From the NCBI GenBank assembly GCA_937859005.1, contig CALLYR010000380.1:1-6053 (forward strand): a DNA stretch of 6,053 nucleotides, given 5' to 3'. How positions within the stretch are numbered: position 1 is the stretch's first letter; the number at the start of each line of letters is the position of its first letter. Below, one piece after another: positions 1-5,835 of the stretch. The position numbers and the translations under genes were made by a program. This stretch comes from an uncultured Paracoccus sp. (lineage in GTDB: Bacteria > Pseudomonadota > Alphaproteobacteria > Rhodobacterales > Rhodobacteraceae). The notes beneath the pieces are model-generated. The model had not been told where the DNA came from. It did not search any database and saw only the letters and a list, made by a program, of their open reading frames with translations.

Positions 1-911
1 GCACCACCGGCCGCGGCATCGGCCCGGCCTATGAGGACAAGGTCGGCCGCCGCGCGATCCGGGTGGCCGATCTGGGCGACGACGCCACGCTGGAATCGCG
101 GCTGGACCGGCTGCTGGCCCATCACGACGCGCTGCGTCAGGGCCTGGGCGCGGCCCCCATCGACCGGGCGGAACTGACCGCGCGGCTGAAGGCGATCGCG
201 CCGAAGCTGCTGCCCTATGCCCAGCCCGTCTGGAAGATCATGGCCGACGCCCGCAAGTCGGGCAAACGCATCCTGTTCGAGGGCGCGCAGGGATCGCTGC
301 TGGACATCGACTTCGGCACCTATCCCTATGTCACCTCGTCCACCACGATGTCGGGGATGGCGGCGTCGGGGACCGGCATGGGGCCGGGTGCGATCGGCTA
401 TGTGCTGGGCATCGTCAAGGCCTATACCACGCGCGTAGGCTCTGGCCCCTTCCCGACCGAGCTGACCGACGGGATCGGCCAGCGGCTGGGCGAGCGCGGG
501 CGTGAATTCGGCACCGTCACCGGACGCAAGCGCCGCTGCGGCTGGTTCGACGCCGCGCTGGTGCGCCAGACCTGCGCGATCAGCGGCGTGAACGGCATCG
601 CGCTGACCAAGCTGGATGTGCTGGACGGGTTCGAGACGTTGAAGATCTGCACCGGCTATACGGTGGACGGGCAGCATTACGATTACCTGCCGACCGCCGC
701 GGCGCTGCAGGATCGCGCCGTTCCCGTCTATGAGGAAATCGAGGGCTGGACGGAATCCACCGAAGGCGCGCGAAGCTGGGCCGACCTGCCGGCGGCGGCG
801 GTCAAATACGTCCGCCGGATCGAGGAACTGATCCAGTGCCCCGTCGCGCTGCTGTCCACCAGCCCCGAACGTGACGACACCATCCTTGTCACCGACCCGT
901 TTGCCGACTGA
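1..911 (+). CDS. purA: Adenylosuccinate synthase, 5' end missing
   Basis: This cytoplasmic enzyme joins IMP and aspartate, using GTP, to make adenylosuccinate, the first committed step from IMP to AMP. The reading frame is already open at base 3, giving 302 visible residues; with a usual family length of about 430, roughly 130 N-terminal residues including the GTP-binding P-loop lie off the left edge. Visible family motifs are TTGRGIGPAYEDK (bases 3-41), QGSLLDIDFGTYPYVTSS (about 288-341), the TTRVGSGPFPTE loop (426-461), TVTGRKRRCGWFD (513-551), TKLDVLDG (606-629) and the C-terminal STSPERDD (855-878). All expected segments are present in order with no frameshift. The GTG at 63 falls inside conserved sequence and is not a start. 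The TGA stop overlaps the next ATG by one base (TGATG), so translation of the following gene is probably coupled. Confidence 0.97.
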   Translation, partial: TTGRGIGPAYEDKVGRRAIRVADLGDDATLESRLDRLLAHHDALRQGLGAAPIDRAELTARLKAIAPKLLPYAQPVWKIMADARKSGKRILFEGAQGSLLDIDFGTYPYVTSSTTMSGMAASGTGMGPGAIGYVLGIVKAYTTRVGSGPFPTELTDGIGQRLGERGREFGTVTGRKRRCGWFDAALVRQTCAISGVNGIALTKLDVLDGFETLKICTGYTVDGQHYDYLPTAAALQDRAVPVYEEIEGWTESTEGARSWADLPAAAVKYVRRIEELIQCPVALLSTSPERDDTILVTDPFAD

Positions 912-1126
912 TGGACCTGAAAGCCCGTAAACGCTGGACGCTGGTGCTGCTGCTGGTGTGGCTGCCGATCTATGTCGTGCTGGCGGTGACCTTCATGAAC
1001 TGGCTCGACGCGCGCTTCGGCCGGATGCCGATCTGGGCCGAGGTGCCGGTCTATGCCGTCCTCGCCTTTCTGTGGGCGATCCCGTTCCGCCGCGTCTTCC
1101 GCGGGGTGGGCCGGGGCGAGGAATGA
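911..1126 (+). CDS. DUF2842 family small inner-membrane protein
   Basis: A 71-residue protein of unknown function. The sequence shows a short basic N-terminus (MDLKARKRW), a hydrophobic helix at about residues 9-29, a polar loop with WLDARFGRMP, a second hydrophobic stretch at about 43-58 and a basic tail (FRRVFRGVGRGEE). This arrangement, and the tail motif IPFRRVFRGVG in particular, match what I remember of the alphaproteobacterial DUF2842 family. It should be a two-helix inner-membrane protein with both ends in the cytoplasm. No catalytic or metal-binding pattern is visible. It overlaps the purA stop by one base and the thiamine kinase start by four (ATGA), so it sits in a tightly coupled operon. 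No function in purine or thiamine metabolism can be claimed from the position alone. Confidence 0.85.
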   Translation: MDLKARKRWTLVLLLVWLPIYVVLAVTFMNWLDARFGRMPIWAEVPVYAVLAFLWAIPFRRVFRGVGRGEE

Positions 1127-1812
1127 CGCCCGTCCTGCGCAGCGCGCAGGGGGTGACGCTGATCGGCGGCGGGGCGATTGCCCGCGCGGATATGGCCGAG
1201 GCGCTGGCGCTGGCCCCCGCGGTCATGGCCGCAGACGGCGGCGCCGACCGGGCGCTGGGCTTCGGCGTGATACCGGATGCGGTGGTGGGGGATTTCGACT
1301 CGCTCTCGGATGCGGCGCGGGCGGCGATCCCCCCCGACCGGCTGCATCCCGTGGCCGAGCAGGAGACGACCGATTTCGCCAAATGCCTGCTGCGGGTCCG
1401 GGCGCCTTTCGTGCTGGGGCTGGGCTTCACCGGCCCGCGCGCCGATCACCTGCTGTCCTGCCTGACCACGCTGGTCGCGATCCGCACCCCGCCCTGCCTG
1501 CTGCTGTCGGAAACGGACGTGATCCTGGCTGCGCCGCCGCGGCTGGCGCTGAACCTGCCGCCCGGCACGCGGCTGTCGCTGTATCCGCTGGGGCAGGTCA
1601 GGGGGCGCAGCACCGGGTTGCGCTGGCCGCTCGACGGGCTGACGCTGGCGCCCTGGGGTCAGGTCGGGACCTCGAACGAAGTGACCGGGCCGGTCGCGCT
1701 GGACCTTGATGGACCCTGCATCCTGATCCTGCCGCGGGTGCAACTGGGGGCGGCGCTGACTGCGCTGGGGATCGAGGCCCCTTGCGGCGGCACTCCGTCC
1801 GCGTCACCCTGA
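1123..1812 (+). CDS. Thiamine diphosphokinase (thiamine pyrophosphokinase)
   Basis: It transfers pyrophosphate from ATP to thiamine to form thiamine diphosphate (ThDP). The 229-residue product has the family landmarks in order: DGGADRAL (residues 38-45), GDFDSL (56-61), the acidic QETTDFAKCL (80-89), GFTGPRADHLLSCL (101-114, with the Arg and Asp-His of the substrate pocket), a GLRWPLDGLTL strand (165-175) and GTSNEVTG (182-189), the SNE motif near the thiamine site. The ATG at 1123 was chosen because homology begins there and it overlaps the DUF2842 stop as ATGA; the upstream extension of the open frame to 958 is low-complexity read-through. The second acidic motif reads QET where the family usually has QD, an Asp-to-Glu change at a probable magnesium ligand. 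The tail after residue 215 is unconserved. The family is called thiN or TPK; I leave the symbol blank because naming varies. Confidence 0.93.
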   Translation: MTPVLRSAQGVTLIGGGAIARADMAEALALAPAVMAADGGADRALGFGVIPDAVVGDFDSLSDAARAAIPPDRLHPVAEQETTDFAKCLLRVRAPFVLGLGFTGPRADHLLSCLTTLVAIRTPPCLLLSETDVILAAPPRLALNLPPGTRLSLYPLGQVRGRSTGLRWPLDGLTLAPWGQVGTSNEVTGPVALDLDGPCILILPRVQLGAALTALGIEAPCGGTPSASP

Positions 1813-1818
1813 TCCGGG

Positions 1819-1824
1819 AAGGAG
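1819..1824 (+). promoter_or_regulatory. Shine-Dalgarno of the M20 amidohydrolase
   Basis: AAGGAG sits seven bases before the ATG at 1832, inside the 19-base gap after the thiamine kinase stop. It is the clearest ribosome-binding site on the plus strand and supports ATG 1832 as the start. The upstream junctions in this run rely on overlapping stops and starts instead. Confidence 0.8.
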
Positions 1825-1831
1825 ACCTGTC

Positions 1832-2998
1832 ATGGCCGTCAAGAACCGCTTTGCCGAACTGCTGCCGGAAATCACCGCTTGGCGACGCGAATTCCACCAG
1901 AACCCCGAATTGCAGTTCGACGTGCATCGCACCGCCGGACGGGTGGCCGACCTGCTGCGCAGCTTCGGCGTGGACGAGGTGGCCGAGGGCATCGGCCGCA
2001 CCGGCGTCGTCGGCGTCACCAGGGGGCAAAGCGACCCCCGCGGCCGCGTGATCGGCCTGCGCGCCGACATGGATGCGCTGCCGATCCGCGAGATGACGGG
2101 GGCAGAGTATGCCTCGAAGACGCCGGGCGTGATGCATGCCTGCGGGCACGATGGCCATACCGCCATGCTGCTGGGCGCCGCCCGCTATCTGGCCGAGACG
2201 CGCAATTTCGACGGCACCGCCATCGTGATCTTCCAGCCCGCCGAGGAAGGCGGCGGCGGCGGGCTGGCGATGGTCCGGGACGGACTGGTGGACCGCTGGG
2301 GCATCCAGGAATTCTATGCCATGCACAACCTGCCGGGCCTGCCGTCCGGCAGCTTTGCCATCCGCGAGGGCGCGATCATGGCCGCGACCGACCAGTTCGA
2401 CATCGTCGTGACCGGCAAGGGCGGCCATGCCGCGCGGCCCCATGACGGCATCGATTCCGTGCTGGTCGGCGCCCAGATCACCGTGGCGCTGCAATCGCTG
2501 GTGTCGCGCAACCTCGATCCGCTGAAAAGCGGGGTCGTGTCGGTCTGCGTCGTGCAGACCGACAGCCAGGCCTATAACATCCTGCCGCAGACCGTCCGGC
2601 TGAAGGGCACCGTTCGCAGCCTGGATGCGGGCGTGCGCGACCAGTTGGAACAGGGCATCCGCCGCATCGCCTCGGGCGTCGCCGCGGCCTTCGGCGCAAA
2701 AGCCGAGGTCGCGTTCGAGCGCGGCTATCCCGTCACCCTGAACCACCCGGATGCGACCGTTCATGCGGCCGACGTCGCCCGCGACGTCGCGGGCGATGTG
2801 GACCTGGCCGTCATGCCGATGATGGCGGGCGAGGATTTCAGCTATATGCTGGAACAGCGGCCCGGCGCCTATATCTTCGTCGGCAACGGCGATACCGCGC
2901 AGCTTCACCACCCCGCCTATGATTTCAACGACGAAGCGATTCCCGCCGGCGCCAGCTGGTATGCCGGCATGGTCGAGACGCGGATGCCTGCGGCCTGA
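1832..2998 (+). CDS. M20D family metallo-amidohydrolase (hippurate hydrolase-like)
   Basis: A 388-residue, probably cytoplasmic, dinuclear zinc or manganese hydrolase that cleaves an amide bond in an N-acylated amino acid or similar compound; the substrate cannot be read from sequence. Metal-site motifs are intact: GLRADMDALP (75-84), HACGHDGH (102-109, Cys104 and His106), QPAEEGGGG (135-143, Glu138/Glu139), MHN (His165), and LHHP (His359/His360). The dimerisation (lid) domain is marked by GKGGHAARPHDGIDSV (195-210, His199) and by LKGTVRSLD (257-265). MMAGEDFSYML (330-340) is the usual M20D signature near the end. The length is normal for the subfamily and no signal peptide is seen. This is the HipO/AbgB/ILR1-like branch, not ArgE or DapE. 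It lies 19 bases after the thiamine kinase and two bases before the next gene, so co-transcription is likely. Confidence 0.93.
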   Translation: MAVKNRFAELLPEITAWRREFHQNPELQFDVHRTAGRVADLLRSFGVDEVAEGIGRTGVVGVTRGQSDPRGRVIGLRADMDALPIREMTGAEYASKTPGVMHACGHDGHTAMLLGAARYLAETRNFDGTAIVIFQPAEEGGGGGLAMVRDGLVDRWGIQEFYAMHNLPGLPSGSFAIREGAIMAATDQFDIVVTGKGGHAARPHDGIDSVLVGAQITVALQSLVSRNLDPLKSGVVSVCVVQTDSQAYNILPQTVRLKGTVRSLDAGVRDQLEQGIRRIASGVAAAFGAKAEVAFERGYPVTLNHPDATVHAADVARDVAGDVDLAVMPMMAGEDFSYMLEQRPGAYIFVGNGDTAQLHHPAYDFNDEAIPAGASWYAGMVETRMPAA

Positions 2999-3000
2999 CC

Positions 3001-3387
3001 ATGCCCCACCACCGCGAAGGTCCGCGCCTGCCGCCGGCGCTGGCGGCGGCGCTGGACGACCTGGGCATCGGTGGTGCTGCGGCGCAGTTCGTCCCGCCGC
3101 CCGATGTCACCGCCACCGCCGCCGAAGGGCTGGCCCTGCGCGCCCGCCACGGCCGCGGTGGAACCGAGGTCGGGCTGGCCCGCGCGCAGGGGCTTGCGGC
3201 GTCCCGCCCCCTGACGGCGGCCGAGATGCGGATGATGGCGGGCTGGTTCGCGCGCTTCGGGGCGCAGCGGCGGCCGGCGCGCTGGGGCGACCCTGACAAT
3301 CCCTCGACCGGCTATATCGCCTGGATGCTTTGGGGCGGGGACGCCGGGCGGAACTGGGTGGAGGCCCGGCGCGCCGACTGGTCCTGA
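3001..3387 (+). CDS. Small protein with a phage-associated domain of unknown function
   Basis: A 128-residue protein without signal peptide or membrane helix. The N-terminal 35 or so residues are Ala/Pro-rich and look unconserved. From residue 38 it carries a recognisable pattern: GLALRARHGRGGTEVGLARAQ (43-63), a middle segment LTAAEMRMMAGWFARF (71-86), then GDPDNPSTGYIAWMLWGGDAG (96-116) and RNW. From memory, the combination of RGGTxVGxARA with IAWxLWGGDAGRxW is common in proteins encoded by tailed phages and prophages, alone or joined to other domains; its biochemical role is not known to me. The start is the first ATG, two bases after the amidohydrolase stop. There is no good Shine-Dalgarno, so re-initiation by terminating ribosomes is likely. 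It is the last gene of the plus-strand run and is followed by a hairpin. No other phage gene is visible. The family resemblance is moderately sure; the function is unknown. Confidence 0.75.
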   Translation: MPHHREGPRLPPALAAALDDLGIGGAAAQFVPPPDVTATAAEGLALRARHGRGGTEVGLARAQGLAASRPLTAAEMRMMAGWFARFGAQRRPARWGDPDNPSTGYIAWMLWGGDAGRNWVEARRADWS

Positions 3388-3405
3388 CTATCCGCGCAAT
3401 GAACA

Positions 3406-3438
3406 AGGTCCGGGGCGCAGAGCGCGCGCCCCGGACCT
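3406..3438. terminator. Probable two-way transcription terminator
   Basis: A perfect inverted repeat with 13-base arms, AGGTCCGGGGCGC (3406-3418) and GCGCCCCGGACCT (3426-3438), and a 7-base loop (3419-3425). It lies in the 74-base gap between the convergent stops of the plus-strand run (3387) and lpdA (3462). The stem is very GC-rich. On the minus strand it is followed by TTGTTCATT, a passable U-rich tract. On the plus strand it is followed by CTCTCGCAG, a poor one. It should therefore work better for lpdA, with at least partial action on the plus-strand operon. Position and symmetry make the call strong; efficiency is inferred. Confidence 0.82.
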
Positions 3439-3461
3439 CTCGCAGCCTTCAGGACTGCCGG

Positions 3462-4853
3462 TCAGAAGTGGATGGCTCGACCATAGGCGTCCAGAACCGA
3501 TTCGTGCATCATCTCGCTCAGCGTCGGATGCGCGAAGACGGTGTGCATGAAGTCTTCTTCGGTCAACTCGGATGTCTTGCCGACGACATAGCCCTGGATC
3601 AGTTCCGTCACCTCGGCGCCGACCATATGCGCGCCCAGCAATTCGCCTGTCTTGGCGTCGAAGACGGTCTTGACCATGCCCTCGGACTCGCCCAGCGCGA
3701 TCGCCTTGCCGTTGCCGATGAAGGGGAAGCGGCCGACCTTGACCTCGTATCCGGCCTCTTTCGCCTTTGCCTCGGTCAGCCCCACGGACGCCACCTGCGG
3801 CTGGCAATAGGTGCAGCCGGGAATCGTGTTCGGCTTGATCGGATGCGGGTGACCGCCCGCGACCAGTTCGGCCACCATCACGCCTTCATGGCTGGCCTTG
3901 TGGGCAAGCCAGGGCGCGCCTGCCACATCGCCGATGGCGTAAAGCCCGTCCGCGCCGGTGCGGCAGTATTCGTCGGTGATGACATGGGTGCGGTCCACCT
4001 TGACGCCCAGCTGTTCCAGCCCGAGGTTTTCGACGTTGCCCACGATGCCCACGGCGGAAATCACCGTGTCGAAGTCGTGGGTCTCGGTCTTGCCGTTCGC
4101 CTCGATATGCGCCGTGACCTTGCCGTTGGCGCGGTCGAGCTTCTTGACCGTGGATTTCTCCATGATCTTCATGCCCTGCTTGACGAATTGCTTCTTGGCG
4201 AAGGCGCTGATCTCGGCATCCTCGACCGGCAGGACGCGGTCCATCACCTCGACCACGGTGGTATCCGCGCCCAGTGTGTTGAAGAAGCTGGCGAATTCGA
4301 TCCCGATCGCGCCCGAGCCGATGACCAGAAGCTTTTTCGGCATCCGGGGCGGGACCAGCGCATGACGATAGGTCCACACCAGATCGCCATCGGCCTCCAG
4401 CCCCGGCAGTTCGCGCGCCCGCGCACCGGTCGCCAGCACGATGTTCTTCGCGGTGACGTCCTCGGTCCCCTTGTCGGTTTTCACCGTCATCTTGCCGGGC
4501 GCGGTCAGCGTGGCCTCGCCCATGAGGACGGTGACCTTGTTCTTTTTCAGCAGATGGCCGACCCCGCCCGCCAGTTGCCTGGCCACGCCGCGCGAACGCT
4601 TGACCACCGAATCCAGGTCATATCCGATGCCGTCGGCCTTCAACCCGAAGTCCTTGGCCCGTTCCATCAGATGGAACACCTCGGCCGAGCGCAGCAGCGC
4701 CTTGGTCGGGATGCAGCCCCAGTTCAGGCAGATGCCGCCCAGATTTTCGCGCTCGATCACCGCGACCTTCAGCCCAAGCTGCGCCCCCCGGATCGCACAG
4801 ACATAGCCGCCTGGCCCCGCGCCGATCACCACCATGTCGAAGTTCTGCGCCAT
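3462..4853 (-). CDS. lpdA: Dihydrolipoamide dehydrogenase (E3)
   Basis: This FAD flavoenzyme reoxidises dihydrolipoyl groups of 2-oxoacid dehydrogenase complexes (pyruvate, 2-oxoglutarate, branched-chain) or the glycine cleavage system, passing electrons to NAD+. The 463-residue product is of normal length and complete: FAD-binding GAGPGG (11-16), redox-active disulfide GGICLNWGCIPTK (39-51, Cys42 and Cys47), second FAD segment ATGARARELPG (141-151), NAD-binding GSGAIGIEFASF (179-190), YAIGDVAG (305-312), and the catalytic dyad HPTLSE (His442, Glu447) in the C-terminal interface domain. ATG 4853 is chosen because homology begins at MAQNFDMVVIGAG and AGGGGGAAG (4864-4856 on the minus strand) is an excellent Shine-Dalgarno; the open frame up to 5018 includes intergenic sequence and overlaps napH. 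No E1 or E2 gene is in view, so which complex it serves is unknown. It converges with the plus-strand operon and ends before a shared hairpin. Confidence 0.97.
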   Translation of the reverse strand: MAQNFDMVVIGAGPGGYVCAIRGAQLGLKVAVIERENLGGICLNWGCIPTKALLRSAEVFHLMERAKDFGLKADGIGYDLDSVVKRSRGVARQLAGGVGHLLKKNKVTVLMGEATLTAPGKMTVKTDKGTEDVTAKNIVLATGARARELPGLEADGDLVWTYRHALVPPRMPKKLLVIGSGAIGIEFASFFNTLGADTTVVEVMDRVLPVEDAEISAFAKKQFVKQGMKIMEKSTVKKLDRANGKVTAHIEANGKTETHDFDTVISAVGIVGNVENLGLEQLGVKVDRTHVITDEYCRTGADGLYAIGDVAGAPWLAHKASHEGVMVAELVAGGHPHPIKPNTIPGCTYCQPQVASVGLTEAKAKEAGYEVKVGRFPFIGNGKAIALGESEGMVKTVFDAKTGELLGAHMVGAEVTELIQGYVVGKTSELTEEDFMHTVFAHPTLSEMMHESVLDAYGRAIHF

Positions 4854-4965
4854 GACTTCCCCCTGACGGCCGTTGTGTTCGTTTTTGTGGCACGGTCCGA
4901 CCGGGATCGGCAAGCGGGCGTTTCGCGTTCTTTCCGCATTGTGGAGAAGGTTGATGCCGGTTCGC
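4854..4965 (-). promoter_or_regulatory. napH-lpdA gap with possible weak lpdA promoter
   Basis: This 112-base spacer is the longest gap in the window and is noticeably richer in A and T near lpdA than the genes around it. On the minus strand, TTGCCG (4913-4908) followed by 17 bases and CCACAA (4890-4885) is a weak sigma-70-like pair; the minus-10 half matches poorly. Between them is an 11-base near-palindrome, CGGTCCGACCG on the plus strand (4893-4903), which could be an operator or chance. No clear terminator for napH is seen, so lpdA may be read from its own promoter, by read-through from nap, or both. Confidence 0.3.
4856..4864 (-). promoter_or_regulatory. Shine-Dalgarno of lpdA
   Basis: AGGGGGAAG on the minus strand, two bases before the ATG at 4853 at its near edge and with its purine core about six bases away. 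It fixes the lpdA start against the longer in-frame alternative. Confidence 0.75.
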
Positions 4966-5835
4966 TCAGGCCGTCTCCGGTGGCCTGCCCTGCAGGCGCG
5001 CACGCATGGAAAAGACATCGACCGGGCAGGAATCGATGCAGCCGCCGCAGTTCAGGCAATCGCCCGACAGGACCAGCGGGCTGTCCTTGCCCTTCAGCGC
5101 CGGGACGATCACATGCGGTTCGGGGCAGATGTTGAAGCAGGCGCCGCAATCGGTGCAGGCGCCGCGATTGTGGGCCGAGACGCGGACGAAGGATGCGCGG
5201 CCGATCAGCCCGTAAAAGGCGCCGACCGGGCACAGATGGCTGCACCAGGCCCGGCGCGACACGAACAGGTCCAGCAGGAACACCGCCAGCACGATCCCCC
5301 AGCCCAGGCCCGCGCCGGAAATCAGCCCGCGCTGCATCATGCTGACAGGGTTCACGAATTCCCAGGCGATGGTGCCGGTCAGGGCGGACGCGGCCAGCGT
5401 GCCACCCAGGATGAACAGCCGTGTGCGGCGGTCCAGCTTGCGGTCGCGGGTCAGCCCGGCCTTCTCGCGCAGCCAGTATGCGCTGTCGGTGACGATGTTG
5501 ACCGGGCAGATCCAGCCGCAATAGGCGCGGCCCCCCACCACAAGATAGAACAGCACGATCAGCCCCGCCCCGATCACGGCCGATGCGCCCAGCGCCCAGC
5601 CGCCCGCCACCGACTGCGCCAGCATATAGGGGTCGGTCAGCGGCACCATGCCCGCGATCTCGCTGGAGGCGAAGTTGCCGCGCACCAGCCACAGCCCCGC
5701 CAGCGGCCCCGCCATGAACACCGCCAGCGCGGCGATCTGGCTGGACCGGCGCATAAGCCACCATTTGTGCGTCCGCAGCCATCCGCGCTGTTCCAGCGAC
5801 AGCCGCCGGTTGTTCCCGATCAGCGGCCCGATCAT
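4966..5835 (-). CDS. napH: NapH, quinol dehydrogenase membrane subunit of the periplasmic nitrate reductase system
   Basis: A 289-residue polytopic inner-membrane iron-sulfur protein. In enteric bacteria NapH and NapG form an alternative route that takes electrons from quinol (ubiquinol in E. coli) toward NapC/NapB and the periplasmic nitrate reductase NapA. Visible are four hydrophobic helices (about 33-50, 84-101, 137-155 and 176-194), two CxxxCP motifs at membrane edges (Cys106/Cys110 in YCGWICP; Cys198/Cys202 in WCSHLCP), and a C-terminal cytoplasmic pair of 4Fe-4S motifs, CTDCGACFNICPEP (227-240) and CLNCGGCIDSCP (260-271). Segments such as RGWLRTHKWW, VPLTDP, WEFVNPVSM and CPEPHV match E. 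coli NapH closely as I remember it. ATG 5835 overlaps the napG stop as ATGA; an open frame continues further upstream but only as napG in another frame. The MauN protein of methylamine clusters is related, but these motifs favour NapH. Confidence 0.92.
   Translation of the reverse strand: MIGPLIGNNRRLSLEQRGWLRTHKWWLMRRSSQIAALAVFMAGPLAGLWLVRGNFASSEIAGMVPLTDPYMLAQSVAGGWALGASAVIGAGLIVLFYLVVGGRAYCGWICPVNIVTDSAYWLREKAGLTRDRKLDRRTRLFILGGTLAASALTGTIAWEFVNPVSMMQRGLISGAGLGWGIVLAVFLLDLFVSRRAWCSHLCPVGAFYGLIGRASFVRVSAHNRGACTDCGACFNICPEPHVIVPALKGKDSPLVLSGDCLNCGGCIDSCPVDVFSMRARLQGRPPETA

Noticed and set aside
958..1122. A longer N-terminus for the thiamine kinase starting upstream at 958.
   Set aside because: The extra 55 residues are DUF2842 read out of frame. 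Homology begins at the ATG at 1123, which overlaps the preceding stop.
1598..2911. A 437-codon open frame on the minus strand across the M20 gene.
   Set aside because: It is antisense to an intact enzyme gene and its translation is a low-information His/Gly/Asp-rich shadow without a domain or ribosome-binding site.
4854..5018. A longer N-terminus for lpdA starting at 5018.
   Set aside because: It would overlap napH and translate intergenic DNA, while ATG 4853 has a strong Shine-Dalgarno and the flavoprotein fold begins directly after it.
3330..5135. A 601-codon open frame on the plus strand across lpdA and the end of napH.
   Set aside because: It is antisense to a complete, motif-perfect lpdA, has shadow-like composition rich in His, Asp, Gly and Arg, and contains no recognisable domain. 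Long antisense frames are expected in GC-rich DNA.
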